From contig JBFWNY010000045.1 of assembly GCA_050250815.1 (NCBI GenBank), positions 1 to 28,943 on the forward strand: 28,943 nt of DNA, read 5' to 3'. Source of the stretch: JAEUMD01 sp050250815. Its GTDB lineage: Bacteria > Pseudomonadota > Alphaproteobacteria > Rhizobiales > Hyphomicrobiaceae. Of this stretch, positions 16,075 through 23,910 are shown piece by piece; position 1 is the stretch's first letter, and each line of letters begins with the position of its first letter. Under the pieces are notes generated by a model that was not told the DNA's origin, ran no database searches, and worked only from the letters and a program-made list of their open reading frames with translations. Position numbers and translations under genes: made by a program.

Positions 16075-16474
16075 CGATGGGACTCCAGGAAAGACGTCGG
16101 ACTGAGACGGCGTGTTCGAGCTGCCATTCAAATGACTGCCCTGTGATCTGCTGCCATGCGTTTGAGCGCTCGCTTTGTCTCTGCCCGCATCGGCACGTGA
16201 GTTCATAACGCAATCGATCTCGACTGGTTCACGCCGCCGCATCGCTTTTTGATGACGACCTCCCCCTCGGCAGGGATAGGTTGCTATTCCGGTTTTCGGG
16301 CAAATCGAGGGCGGTGCCCTCTTCTCCCGGGGGCGCCTTATAACATAACCGGAACTCTGGAGCATTGTCCGTCAGGTAGGGGGTGGCACGTGAAAGGCCG
16401 CGACACTTTCTCCCGACAGTCCGGACCGGTAGGGGCTCCGGCACCATGCGCGCGGGAGGCAGGCTGAGCAGCAC
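16075..16474. other. 400-bp divergent intergenic region with an inverted repeat
   Basis: The region separates the divergent ribA-like and GT87 genes. It holds no convincing gene. An 8-bp inverted repeat (TTCCGGTT 16287-16294 and AACCGGAA 16347-16354) encloses a 6-bp hairpin GAGGGC/GCCCTC (16307-16312 and 16316-16321), and an AT-rich TTATAACATAA run lies at 16338-16348. These could be a regulator site, a promoter or a structured leader. I looked for an FMN riboswitch in the ribA direction and did not find its conserved core. Confidence 0.5.
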
Positions 16475-17830
16475 ATGTCCGTAGACGGCAAAAGCCCCCG
16501 CCGATGCGATGACGCGGCCAACAAGGGTCCGGGCGGCGGCTGGCCCACGCTTCTGCTCGCCACAATTGGGTTCGTCACAATTGTGATAACGGCGCATGCC
16601 GCGCTGGCTATCGACCGGTTCGATATCGCCACGTATGTCGCGATGGATATGGCCCACGGGGCGCTCTATCTCGCGGCGGTCCTGCTGGTCCTGAATTGTG
16701 GCAACGCCGGCGCGCGCGCGTTCACCATAATATTCGTGGTGGCGATCGTGCTTCGGGGGCTGGCCGCGACACCGGCGCCAAACCTGTCCACCGATGCCTA
16801 CCGCTACGTTTGGGACGCGCGCATCCAGGCCGCCGGGTTCAATCCCTACGTGCACGTGCCGGCGGATCCGCGGCTGGCGCACCTGCGTGACGCGGAGATC
16901 TACCCTCGCATTAACCAGAAGGAAAACGCGGTCACGATCTATCCGCCCGCAGCACAGCTGGTGTTCCGTGCCGCGCGGGCTTTCGACGCTGGCCTTGAGG
17001 GCATCGGCGTCGTGATGCTGCTGGCCGATGCCGTGATCGTCCTGGCGCTGCTCGGGTTGCTTAAGCAGCTCGGGCAGCCGCGCGAGCGCGTCATCCTCTA
17101 CGCCTGGCATCCCTTGCCTATCTACGAGATCGCAACCCAGTCACACATCGATGCGGCCGCAACCGCAGTGCTGATGCTCGCACTCCTCGCGGCGGCCAAG
17201 AAGCGTCAGGCGCTCGGGGGCGCGTTGCTGGCGGTCGCTACTCTCGTCAAGCTGTTCCCGGTGATCGCGGCACCTGTGTTGTGGCGACGGTGGGACTGGC
17301 GGGCACCCGCTGCCTTCGTCGGCATAGCCGCCCTGCTCTACGCGCCGTTCGCCTGGAGCGCGGGAGGGCGTGTCTTCGGCTACCTCGGCCGGCATCTCGA
17401 CAACGAGGGATATGCAGCCGGCTGGGGCTTCCATCCGATATGGCTGATGCGCGACTTGGGAATCGGCGATCCGCCGGCTGCCGTCTATCTGGCCCTGGCA
17501 GCCTTGGCGATGACCGGGCTTTCGCTGTGGGCGCTCGTCGCGCGCGCGGCCGACGACATCCGCTGGCAGCGCCTGCTTCTCATCGGCGCCGGGTTCGTGT
17601 GGCTGGCATCGCCGCACTACCCCTGGTACTTCCTGTTTCTCGTGCCGCTGGCGACCCTGACACCCAGCGCCGCAGCCCTTTCGATGACGCTGCTCGCGCC
17701 GCTGCTCTACCTGCCTCGACCTCCCGGCGGCATCACCTGGACAGAAATCTATCTCGCGGTCTACTGGCTGCCGCTTGTCGTGCTGGCCACCGAGATCGCG
17801 TGGCGGCGCTACGGCGAGCGGCGCATCTGA
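16475..17830 (+). CDS. GT87/DUF2029-like polytopic membrane glycosyltransferase
   Basis: 451 residues with about ten TM segments. An N-terminal cytosolic tail of ~23 residues precedes the first helix. The first large loop contains LSTDAYRYVWDARIQAAG and FNPYVHVPAD, followed by INQKENAVTIYPPAAQ. This is the pattern of GT-C family polyprenyl-phosphate-dependent (mannosyl)transferases of the DUF2029/GT87 type, where an Asp (D107 or D114) is the candidate catalytic residue. It probably moves a hexose from a lipid carrier to an envelope acceptor on the outer face of the inner membrane. The start is the ATG at 16475; a GGAGG about 15 nt upstream is rather distant. It converges on a CoA-binding protein gene (16 bp between the ends). 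Substrate unknown. Confidence 0.8.
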   Translation: MSVDGKSPRRCDDAANKGPGGGWPTLLLATIGFVTIVITAHAALAIDRFDIATYVAMDMAHGALYLAAVLLVLNCGNAGARAFTIIFVVAIVLRGLAATPAPNLSTDAYRYVWDARIQAAGFNPYVHVPADPRLAHLRDAEIYPRINQKENAVTIYPPAAQLVFRAARAFDAGLEGIGVVMLLADAVIVLALLGLLKQLGQPRERVILYAWHPLPIYEIATQSHIDAAATAVLMLALLAAAKKRQALGGALLAVATLVKLFPVIAAPVLWRRWDWRAPAAFVGIAALLYAPFAWSAGGRVFGYLGRHLDNEGYAAGWGFHPIWLMRDLGIGDPPAAVYLALAALAMTGLSLWALVARAADDIRWQRLLLIGAGFVWLASPHYPWYFLFLVPLATLTPSAAALSMTLLAPLLYLPRPPGGITWTEIYLAVYWLPLVVLATEIAWRRYGERRI

Positions 17831-17846
17831 AGTGTGCGAGCGTAGT

Positions 17847-18386
17847 TCAGCGCGAGCGCTTGTTGTCGATGACGTGGTTCTGCACGCCCATGCCCGACAG
17901 CTTCGGGCGAAGGCTCGTGATCGTGCCGGCGTTGACGCCGGCCCAGCCGATCTCGCCGGACAGGCGTCCATACTCGATCTTGGGGCAGCGGTTCATGACG
18001 ACCCTGAGCCCGGCGGCCTCGGCCTCGGCCGCTGCAGCCTCGTTTATGACGCCGAGCTGCATCCAGACGACCTTGATCGAGAGTTCGTCCTTCAGCCGTA
18101 TCGCCTCGCGCGTGATCGCAAGCGCGGCCTCCGAGTTGCGGAAGATGTCGACCACGTCGAGGGGCGCGGGCACCTCGGCCAGCGTGGAGACGACCTTCTG
18201 GCCGAGGATCTCTCCGCCCGCCTGGCCGGGATTGACGGGATGCACGGTGTAGCCCTTCGACAGAAGGTATTTCATAGCGAAATAACTGGGCCGCGAGGTG
18301 TTGGCGCTCGCACCGACGAAGGCGAAGGTGCGGACGTCCGAAAGGATGCCGCCGATATAATCGTCCGAATAGGCGATCGTGCTCAT
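17847..18386 (-). CDS. CoA-binding domain protein (YccU-like)
   Basis: 179 residues. A Rossmann-type CoA-binding domain begins with TFAFVGASANTSRPSY (residues ~20-35), then GYTVHPVNPG, DVVDIFRN and KVVWMQLGVINE, the pattern of succinyl-CoA-synthetase-like CoA-binding proteins. No catalytic partner domain is attached. The C-terminus has a conserved-looking CPKIEYGRLSGE segment. The exact role of this family is unknown. Its start overlaps the stop of the VOC gene (ATGA), so it is the last gene of a three-gene operon with an enoyl-CoA hydratase-like protein, a context of acyl-CoA metabolism. Confidence 0.87.
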   Translation of the reverse strand: MSTIAYSDDYIGGILSDVRTFAFVGASANTSRPSYFAMKYLLSKGYTVHPVNPGQAGGEILGQKVVSTLAEVPAPLDVVDIFRNSEAALAITREAIRLKDELSIKVVWMQLGVINEAAAAEAEAAGLRVVMNRCPKIEYGRLSGEIGWAGVNAGTITSLRPKLSGMGVQNHVIDNKRSR

Positions 18387-18835
18387 GCGCCCTCACGTGC
18401 CGCTGGCGCCGGCAGCCGCACGCGGCCTGCTGCGTCGACGGTGAATACCGGGTTGTAGGCGACCTCCCAAAGATGACCGTCGGGGTCCGCGAAGTAGCCC
18501 GAGTAGCCGCCCCAGAAGACCTGGCGCGCCGGCTGCGTGATGCGGCCGCCGCACTCTTCCGCGAAAGCGAGCGCGTCATCGACGGCAGCCTCGCTCTCGA
18601 GGTTGATGGCGCAGCTTACCGCGCGGAAGCCACCGCCCTCGTGCGGCACGTTGGCGTCCTCGGCAAGCGCCTCATGCCCGAACAGCGCCAATGCGGCACC
18701 GTTCGTCGTATCGAAGAAGGCCACCTGATCGCTTTCGAAGGCGGCGGCTGAGAACCCGAGCCGCTCGTAGAACGCGCGTGAGGCCTTCACGTCGGCAACG
18801 CCCAGCGTGATGAGCGTCAGGCGCTGCGGCAGCAT
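18383..18835 (-). CDS. VOC (glyoxalase/dioxygenase fold) family protein
   Basis: 150 residues from the ATG at 18835, 1 nt after the stop of the upstream enoyl-CoA hydratase-like gene (TGAGATG), so translational coupling is likely. It carries LITLGVADVKASRAFYERLGF at the start (first beta-alpha-beta-beta unit) and GGYSGYFADPDGHLWEVAYNP near residue 110-130, the second unit with the Asp-Pro-Asp-Gly-His-x-x-Glu metal region. It could be a lyase, isomerase or resistance protein; the substrate is not visible. A longer frame reaching 19105 overlaps the hydratase gene and is spurious. Confidence 0.87.
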   Translation of the reverse strand: MLPQRLTLITLGVADVKASRAFYERLGFSAAAFESDQVAFFDTTNGAALALFGHEALAEDANVPHEGGGFRAVSCAINLESEAAVDDALAFAEECGGRITQPARQVFWGGYSGYFADPDGHLWEVAYNPVFTVDAAGRVRLPAPAAREGA

Positions 18836-18836
18836 C

Positions 18837-19676
18837 TCAGCAGCCTCTCCATTGCGGCGTGCGCTTCTCGATGAAGGCGCCGATGCCTTCGGCGGCATCA
18901 CGGTAGAGCATGTTCTCGACCATGACCTCGACCGCGTGATCGTAGGCCTCCGCGAGCGGCATGTCGGCCTGACGGTAGAAGGTCTGCTTGCCGATGGCCA
19001 CGGTCGCCGGCGACTTGGCGGCGATCCGGCGTGCAAGATCGAGCGCGCGTTCCACCGCCTGACCCGACGGCGCGACCGAATTGACGAGCCCCCAGTCTGC
19101 CGCATCCCGAGCCGAGATCAGCTCACCTAGCAGCAGCATTTCCATCGCCCGCTTGCGCGGCACGTTGCGCGACAGGGCGACCATTGGTGTCGAGCAGAAG
19201 AGACCGATGTTGACGCCCGGTGTGCAGAAGCGCGCTTCCTCTGACGCAACCGCCAGATCGCAGGTCGCCACGAGCTGGCATCCGGCTGCAGTGGCCGTGG
19301 CCTCCACCGCCGCGATCACCGGCTTGGGGCAGGCGACGATCGCCTGCATGAGCGCGGAGCACGCCTGCATCGTGCGGCGGAAGAAGATCCGACCGCCATC
19401 ACCATCGGCGCGGTGCGCGGTCAGCTCCTTGAGGTCGTGGCCAGCACAGAACGCCGGACCGTTGGCCGACAGCACGACAGCCGCGACACCCGCGTCCTGG
19501 CCCAGCGCGTCGATCGCAGCATGCAGGGCTGCCATCGTCTCGAGCGACAGCGCATTGCGCTGCTTGGGCCGGTCGAGCGTCACGACAGCGACGCCAGGCT
19601 CGGGCCGCGTCACCAAGACGGGTCCGGTACTCGGTGCGTCCGCAGGCTCAAGACGTTTTGTTGCGTGGCTCGTCAT
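18837..19676 (-). CDS. enoyl-CoA hydratase/isomerase family protein
   Basis: 279 residues from the ATG at 19676, with GGGAGG 7 nt upstream; an in-frame TTG at 19691 lies inside that site. The crotonase fold is shown by VVTLDRPKQRNALS, the oxyanion-hole segment AFCAGHDLKEL, and AAGCQLVATCDLAVASEEARF followed by TPGVNIGLFCSTPMVALSR. The place where enoyl-CoA hydratases carry the second catalytic Glu reads PGVNIG, so hydration activity is doubtful and the protein looks like the ECHDC3-type subgroup. It heads the operon with the VOC and CoA-binding genes and probably acts on an acyl-CoA thioester. Confidence 0.87.
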   Translation of the reverse strand: MTSHATKRLEPADAPSTGPVLVTRPEPGVAVVTLDRPKQRNALSLETMAALHAAIDALGQDAGVAAVVLSANGPAFCAGHDLKELTAHRADGDGGRIFFRRTMQACSALMQAIVACPKPVIAAVEATATAAGCQLVATCDLAVASEEARFCTPGVNIGLFCSTPMVALSRNVPRKRAMEMLLLGELISARDAADWGLVNSVAPSGQAVERALDLARRIAAKSPATVAIGKQTFYRQADMPLAEAYDHAVEVMVENMLYRDAAEGIGAFIEKRTPQWRGC

Positions 19677-19698
19677 GCGAACGCCTCCCAAACGGTAA

Positions 19699-19726
19699 CG
19701 GCAGCCGTCGCTTCCGCCGGCTGCCG
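19699..19726 (-). terminator. probable terminator downstream of the small exported protein gene
   Basis: A 9-bp perfect stem, CGGCAGCCG (19699-19707) with CGGCTGCCG (19718-19726), loop 10 nt, lies 37 nt past the stop at 19763 in the minus direction, followed by TTACCGTTT. The T-tract is broken, so strength is uncertain. Confidence 0.5.
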
Positions 19727-19762
19727 CCTGATCCTACCGCAGTCCCGCAGACCGCGTCCAAG

Positions 19763-20278
19763 TTACTGCAGCGCGGCCTCGATCTCGGCCCGGTGCTTCT
19801 TGACGACCTCGATGTTCTCCTGGTGCTGGAGCGGCGGCGTCGTCTGAATGGCCTCGTTCAGCTCCTCGATGAGCTGCTTCTTCTCCTCGGCGGGAATCGT
19901 GTCGTCCGCCTTGATGTCGGCGAGCTCCTTCTTGAGCGCGACCTGCGGATCGGTGAACTCGCCTGACTGCGGATCGAGACCGGCCATCACGATCGACACG
20001 TTGGCGGCCACGTCGTCGAGCTCCTGGAAGCTCTGAAAGCCATGCTTCTTGGCAATCGACTCAAGCTCGGCTTCGAGGGCAGCGTCAGGCTTGTCGCCAG
20101 CATCCTGCAACTTGTCGGAGATGGCCGACAGGTCCTTCTGGGCGGCGATGAAGCCGAGCACCTGCTTCTCGGTGAGCTTTATCTGTGTCACATCCTGGGC
20201 AGCGGCAGGCTGCGCGAAGGACATGACTACGAAAGCAAGCGCCGCCAGCGAGGCAGCGATTCGCAGAAATTGACGCAT
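19763..20278 (-). CDS. small exported helical protein of unknown function
   Basis: 171 residues. A clear Sec signal peptide (MRQFLRIAASLAALAF, then AQPAAAQ with likely cleavage before Asp28) precedes a ~140-residue mature part. That part is Cys-free, strongly charged and predicted by eye to be almost all alpha-helical, with heptad-like runs around residues 35-80 and 120-170. The pattern KLTEKQVLGFIAAQKDL recalls DUF4168-like periplasmic proteins but I am not sure. It stands alone between the hydratase operon and a divergent thioesterase. Likely periplasmic; role unknown. Confidence 0.75.
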   Translation of the reverse strand: MRQFLRIAASLAALAFVVMSFAQPAAAQDVTQIKLTEKQVLGFIAAQKDLSAISDKLQDAGDKPDAALEAELESIAKKHGFQSFQELDDVAANVSIVMAGLDPQSGEFTDPQVALKKELADIKADDTIPAEEKKQLIEELNEAIQTTPPLQHQENIEVVKKHRAEIEAALQ

Positions 20279-20364
20279 TGGGGCGCAACCTTCCTGTCGT
20301 GAGCGGGCGCAAGCGTTGTGCTTGGCTCATTGGGATGTAGTGTGACAACTGGGACGGGAATGTG

Positions 20365-20817
20365 ATGAGCGTGCCGGATGCCGCGGCAGCGACGCTGTCC
20401 GCCGAGGAGGTGGCCACGCTCATCGCAGAACATTTCCCTCAAGTCGGGCCCGGCGGCAAGCTGATCTTGATCGAAGGGGTTACCAGGGGCGGCGCGCGCG
20501 TGCGTCTGCCTGAAAGTCCCGAGCACCTTCGACCGGGAGGAACCATCTCCGGCCCCTCGATGGTCATGCTGGCGGACGTAGGCATCTACGTCGCCATTCT
20601 GGCGACGCTCGGGCGCAGTGCGCTGCAAGCGGTGACCACCTCGCTCAACATCAACTTCCTGTCGCGGCCAGAGCCCGGCATCCTGGTTGCCGACGTCCGG
20701 CTCATCAAGGTCGGCCGGCGGCTGGTGGTCGGCGAGGTCTCGATCCTGGATGCGTCCGAGAGCACGACGCTCGCGCATGCAACGGCGACCTACGCGCTGC
20801 CCGAGTCCGCACGGTAA
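20365..20817 (+). CDS. PaaI-like hotdog-fold thioesterase
   Basis: 150 residues from the ATG at 20365; an adjacent GTG at 20362 is an alternative. The hotdog signature is GGTISGPSMVMLADVGIYVA (central helix) and AVTTSLNINFLSRP (following strand), as in PaaI/YbgC-type acyl-CoA thioesterases. The Asp of MLADVG is the candidate catalytic acid. It probably hydrolyses an acyl- or aryl-CoA in the cytosol. It is transcribed away from the small exported protein gene and stands upstream of the ribosomal operon, which has its own promoter. Confidence 0.82.
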   Translation: MSVPDAAAATLSAEEVATLIAEHFPQVGPGGKLILIEGVTRGGARVRLPESPEHLRPGGTISGPSMVMLADVGIYVAILATLGRSALQAVTTSLNINFLSRPEPGILVADVRLIKVGRRLVVGEVSILDASESTTLAHATATYALPESAR

Positions 20818-20917
20818 AATAACACCACCATACGGTAATTAGTTACCACGCAGCACAATCGACTGAAACTGAATACAAAAATCGGATGCTGGCGCGGCAG
20901 ATTCAGCCTCACAGCGA

Positions 20918-20946
20918 TTGACAGTGTGCGTTGGCGCGCGTAGACA
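20918..20946 (+). promoter_or_regulatory. sigma70-type promoter of the rplM-rpsI operon
   Basis: A perfect -35 TTGACA (20918-20923), a 17-bp spacer and TAGACA (20941-20946) as -10, 95 bp before rplM. The AT-rich stretch 20818-20890 just upstream could be an UP-like element. Confidence 0.7.
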
Positions 20947-20955
20947 TCCGCCCGA

Positions 20956-20973
20956 CCGCGGGTTATCCCGCGG
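20956..20973 (+). promoter_or_regulatory. hairpin in the rplM 5' untranslated leader
   Basis: CCGCGGG (20956-20962) and CCCGCGG (20967-20973) form a perfect 7-bp stem with loop TTAT, close to the expected transcript start. Ribosomal protein leaders often carry such structures for autoregulation; here that is only a possibility. Confidence 0.45.
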
Positions 20974-21040
20974 CACCAATCCCGCCGCCGTCCGTGCGCC
21001 TTGCACCGGGCCCGGCCCTCCGCCTGGAGCCAAAGCCCCA

Positions 21041-21502
21041 ATGAAGACCTTCGTCGCCAAGCCCGGCAAGGTGGACAAGCAGTGGATCGTGATCGACGCC
21101 GACGGCCTCGTCGTCGGCCGTCTCGCGGCCCTCATTGCCACCCGCCTCAAAGGCAAGCATCGCGCAATCTACACACCCCACGTCGACTGCGGTGACAACA
21201 TCATCGTCGTCAACGCAGAGAAGGTCGTGTTCACCGGCCGCAAGTACGAGAACAAGCTCTATCACTGGCACACCGGCCACCCCGGTGGCGTGAAGACCCG
21301 CACGCCGCGCCAGATCATCGAGGGCAAGTTCCCAGAGCGCGTCATCGAGAAGGCGGTCGAGCGCATGCTGAAGCGCGGCCCGCTGCAGCGCCAGCTGATG
21401 CGCAATCTCAAGGTCTACAAGGGCCCGGAGCATCCGCATCAGGCGCAGAACCCGACAGCGCTCGACGTCGCCAAGCTCAACTCCAAGAACGCAAGGGCCT
21501 GA
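21041..21502 (+). CDS. rplM: 50S ribosomal protein L13
   Basis: 153 residues, the usual size is about 145-155. The typical L13 segments are visible: WIVIDADGLVVGRLAA at the N-terminus, then GDNIIVVNAEKVVFTGRK, a Tyr/His-rich stretch KLYHWHTGHPGG and VERMLKRGPL, and YKGPEHPHQAQNP near the end. It is part of the large subunit and assembles early on 23S rRNA. The ATG at 21041 is chosen because it gives the family start (MKTFVAKPG); an upstream frame from 20918 would read through the promoter. rpsI follows after 5 bp, the standard L13-S9 operon. Confidence 0.97.
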   Translation: MKTFVAKPGKVDKQWIVIDADGLVVGRLAALIATRLKGKHRAIYTPHVDCGDNIIVVNAEKVVFTGRKYENKLYHWHTGHPGGVKTRTPRQIIEGKFPERVIEKAVERMLKRGPLQRQLMRNLKVYKGPEHPHQAQNPTALDVAKLNSKNARA

Positions 21503-21507
21503 ACATC

Positions 21508-21984
21508 ATGGTAACCGAGACCAAGTCCCTCGAGGGTCTGGGCAATCTGAAGCCCCAGACGGAGGCGGCACCGGCCCACGTGCAGAAGCTCGACGCGCAC
21601 GGCCGCGCCTATGCCACCGGCAAGCGCAAGGACGCGGTGGCCCGCGTCTGGATCAAGCCGGGCCGCGGCCAGATCATCGTCAATGACAAGGCCTACACCG
21701 ACTACTTCGCACGGCCGGTTCTGCAGATGCTGCTGATGCAGCCGATCAAGGCCGCCAACCGCGCCGACCAGTACGACATCAAGGTGACGGTCGCCGGCGG
21801 CGGCCTCTCAGGTCAGGCTGGCGCCGTGCGTCACGGCATCTCCAAGGCGCTCACCTACTTCGAGCCGGATCTGCGTCCGGTGCTGAAGAAGGGCGGGTTC
21901 CTTACGCGTGACAGCCGCACGGTGGAACGCAAGAAGTACGGCCGCGCCAAGGCCCGCCGCAGCTTCCAGTTCTCGAAGCGCTGA
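21508..21984 (+). CDS. rpsI: 30S ribosomal protein S9
   Basis: 158 residues. A ~35-residue N-terminal extension, common in alphaproteobacteria, precedes the S9 core that begins at GRAYATGKRKDAVARVW. The core continues with GRGQIIVNDKAYTDYF, VTVAGGGLSGQAGAVRHGIS and ends in the basic KKYGRAKARRSFQFSKR tail that reaches the decoding centre, where the final Lys-Arg contacts tRNA. Co-transcribed with rplM and followed by an intrinsic terminator. Confidence 0.97.
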   Translation: MVTETKSLEGLGNLKPQTEAAPAHVQKLDAHGRAYATGKRKDAVARVWIKPGRGQIIVNDKAYTDYFARPVLQMLLMQPIKAANRADQYDIKVTVAGGGLSGQAGAVRHGISKALTYFEPDLRPVLKKGGFLTRDSRTVERKKYGRAKARRSFQFSKR

Positions 21985-22021
21985 TCCGGCGGCCCGCCGC
22001 AGCGGCCGCGTCCAATCTGCG

Positions 22022-22046
22022 AAGGGCCGGGATTTCCCGGCCCTTT
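22022..22046 (+). terminator. intrinsic terminator of the rplM-rpsI operon
   Basis: A 10-bp stem AAGGGCCGGG (22022-22031) with CCCGGCCCTT (22036-22045), loop ATTT, and TTTG after it, 38 nt downstream of the rpsI stop. The short T-tract makes it moderate in strength. Confidence 0.75.
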
Positions 22047-22182
22047 GTCATGTGGCCGATCGCTCATTTGCCGCCCGCACCTTGCCGACGGGGCGGAGCG
22101 ATGCCATCTACCCGCGCAATGCGCCGGCTGGCCTTCTCCATATCGCCAACGCCGGCCGCGACGCCGATCCAGGGGGACGATC

Positions 22183-22947
22183 ATGGAGTTCGCGATGGCC
22201 GACACGGGCGGGCTCATTTCCGCGGTGCTGACCGAGATAGGCCACGCGTTCTCACCCGCCTGGTGGCAGACCCACTGGGTCGCGCTGTTCAACATCCTGA
22301 TGATCGACCTGACGCTCGCCGGCGACAACGCCATCGTGGTCGGCATGGCCGCCTCGCGCGTCAAGAAGGAGATGCGCGCCAAAGTCATCTTCTGGGGTAT
22401 CGCTGGCGCCGTGGTGCTACGCATCCTGTTCTCCGGCATCGCCCAGCAGATGCTGCAGGTCATCGGCCTGACGCTCGCCGGCGGCCTGCTGCTGCTGTTC
22501 GTGTGCTGGAAAATGTATCGCCAGATCGTCGACGGCGATTCGCACTCCATAGACCAAGTTGAATCCTCGCTCGCCAGCGGCGACGACAGCAAGTCCGACG
22601 CGACGTTCTGGTCGGCGTTGTGGACGATCATTCTCGCCGATCTGTCGATGTCGCTCGACAACGTGCTGGCGGTGGCCGGTGCGGCGGGCGAATCCGCGCT
22701 CGTCCTGGTCATCGGCCTGGCCATCGCCATCGTCCTGATGGCGGTCGCCTCCACCTACATCGCCAAACTGCTGGCGCGCTATCCCTGGATCGCCTGGCTC
22801 GGCCTGATCATCATTCTGTACGTCGCCATCGACATGATCTATCGCGACAGCCACCAGATCGCCTGCAAAACCTGGGGCGTGGGTTGCTCCGAGACGATCT
22901 TTGAAGGCATCAAGCACCGGCTGGGCCTGGGCCCTGGCGCCGGCTAG
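22183..22947 (+). CDS. TerC family integral membrane protein (YjbE/YkoY-like)
   Basis: 254 residues from the ATG at 22183 with a strong AGGGGGA 6 nt upstream; the ATG at 22195 is another in-frame option. About seven TM segments. The two repeated halves each carry an Asp-Asn pair in a helix: MIDLTLAGDNAIVVG (D48, N49) and ADLSMSLDNVLAVAG. These are the hallmark metal-site motifs of TerC proteins, several of which export Mn(II) or help load metal into exported enzymes. A cytosolic loop (~residues 110-145) separates the halves. The gene sits between rpsI and argC and 18 bp before argC, so it may be co-transcribed with it. I found no clear yybP-ykoY manganese riboswitch in the short upstream gap. 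Metal specificity is not visible. Confidence 0.87.
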   Translation: MEFAMADTGGLISAVLTEIGHAFSPAWWQTHWVALFNILMIDLTLAGDNAIVVGMAASRVKKEMRAKVIFWGIAGAVVLRILFSGIAQQMLQVIGLTLAGGLLLLFVCWKMYRQIVDGDSHSIDQVESSLASGDDSKSDATFWSALWTIILADLSMSLDNVLAVAGAAGESALVLVIGLAIAIVLMAVASTYIAKLLARYPWIAWLGLIIILYVAIDMIYRDSHQIACKTWGVGCSETIFEGIKHRLGLGPGAG

Positions 22948-22965
22948 CATTAGAGGGACGACGCC

Positions 22966-23910
22966 ATGGCCAGCGCCCGGACGCGGAACAGGTCGGTCTT
23001 CATCGATGGCGAGGCCGGAACCACTGGACTCGAGATCCGCGAGCGGCTGGCCGGCGAGCGCGGGATCGACCTGTTGAGCATCGACGCCGACCGGCGCAAG
23101 GACGCCGATGCCCGGCGTGCTCTCATGCGGGACGCCGACCTCATCGTGCTGTGCCTGCCCGATGACGCGGCCAGGGAGGCGGTGGCAATCGCCGACAGCC
23201 TCGGCTCGGACGCGCCGCGCATCGTCGATGCCTCGACGGCGCACCGCGTTGCTCCGGGCTGGGTCTACGGCTTTGCAGAACTCGATGAGGCGCAGAGCGG
23301 GCTGATCGCCACGGCACGGCACGTCGCCAACCCGGGCTGCTATCCGACCGGGGCTATCGCTCTCATCCGCCCGCTGGTCGATGCCGGGCTGCTGCCTGCC
23401 GACTATCCCATTACCGTCAACGCGGTGTCGGGCTATTCGGGCGGCGGCAAGAGCATGATCGAAGCCTACGAGGTGAAGCGCACCGCGCCATCCTTCGAGC
23501 TGTACGGACTGGGGCTCGAGCACAAGCACGTGCCGGAGCTGCAGACGTATGCGCGGCTGACGCAGCGGCCAATTTTTGTCCCATCTGTCGGCAACTTCCG
23601 CCAGGGCATGCTCGTGTCGGTGCCGCTGCATCTGGATGCGCTACCGGGCAAACCGTGCGTCCGCGACCTGGAGCTCGCCCTTGATGCGCACTACCGCAAT
23701 GTGAGCCTCGTCAGCGTCATGCGCGAGCCCGCCGACACCTTGAAGGGACGCATCGGCGCCGAAGCCCTGAACGGCACCGACCGTATGGAACTCGCCGTGT
23801 TCGGCAATGCGCAGTTGCGCCAGGCGGTGCTCGTCGCCCGGCTCGACAACCTTGGCAAGGGTGCGGCTGGTGCCGCGGTTCAGAACCTGAAATTGATGCT
23901 CGGCCTGTAG
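22966..23910 (+). CDS. argC: N-acetyl-gamma-glutamyl-phosphate reductase, type 2
   Basis: 314 residues, the size of the short type 2 ArgC. It reduces N-acetyl-glutamyl phosphate to the semialdehyde with NADPH, the third step of arginine synthesis. The N-terminal nucleotide-binding loop is VFIDGEAGTTGLEI; the catalytic Cys lies in HVANPGCYPTGAI (C125), and GYSGGGKSMIEAYE and LEHKHVPEL follow, the latter holding the active-site His. Linkage to rplM-rpsI is usual in alphaproteobacteria. Start ATG at 22966, 18 bp after the TerC gene. Confidence 0.94.
   Translation: MASARTRNRSVFIDGEAGTTGLEIRERLAGERGIDLLSIDADRRKDADARRALMRDADLIVLCLPDDAAREAVAIADSLGSDAPRIVDASTAHRVAPGWVYGFAELDEAQSGLIATARHVANPGCYPTGAIALIRPLVDAGLLPADYPITVNAVSGYSGGGKSMIEAYEVKRTAPSFELYGLGLEHKHVPELQTYARLTQRPIFVPSVGNFRQGMLVSVPLHLDALPGKPCVRDLELALDAHYRNVSLVSVMREPADTLKGRIGAEALNGTDRMELAVFGNAQLRQAVLVARLDNLGKGAAGAAVQNLKLMLGL

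Noticed and set aside
16075..16365. FMN riboswitch before the ribA-like gene and N-terminal extension of that frame to 16365
   Set aside because: The RFN core was not found on the minus strand, and the extension lacks any GTP cyclohydrolase similarity.
22047..22182. Possible yybP-ykoY manganese riboswitch before the TerC-family gene
   Set aside because: The conserved loop sequences of that riboswitch were not recognised in this 136-bp gap.
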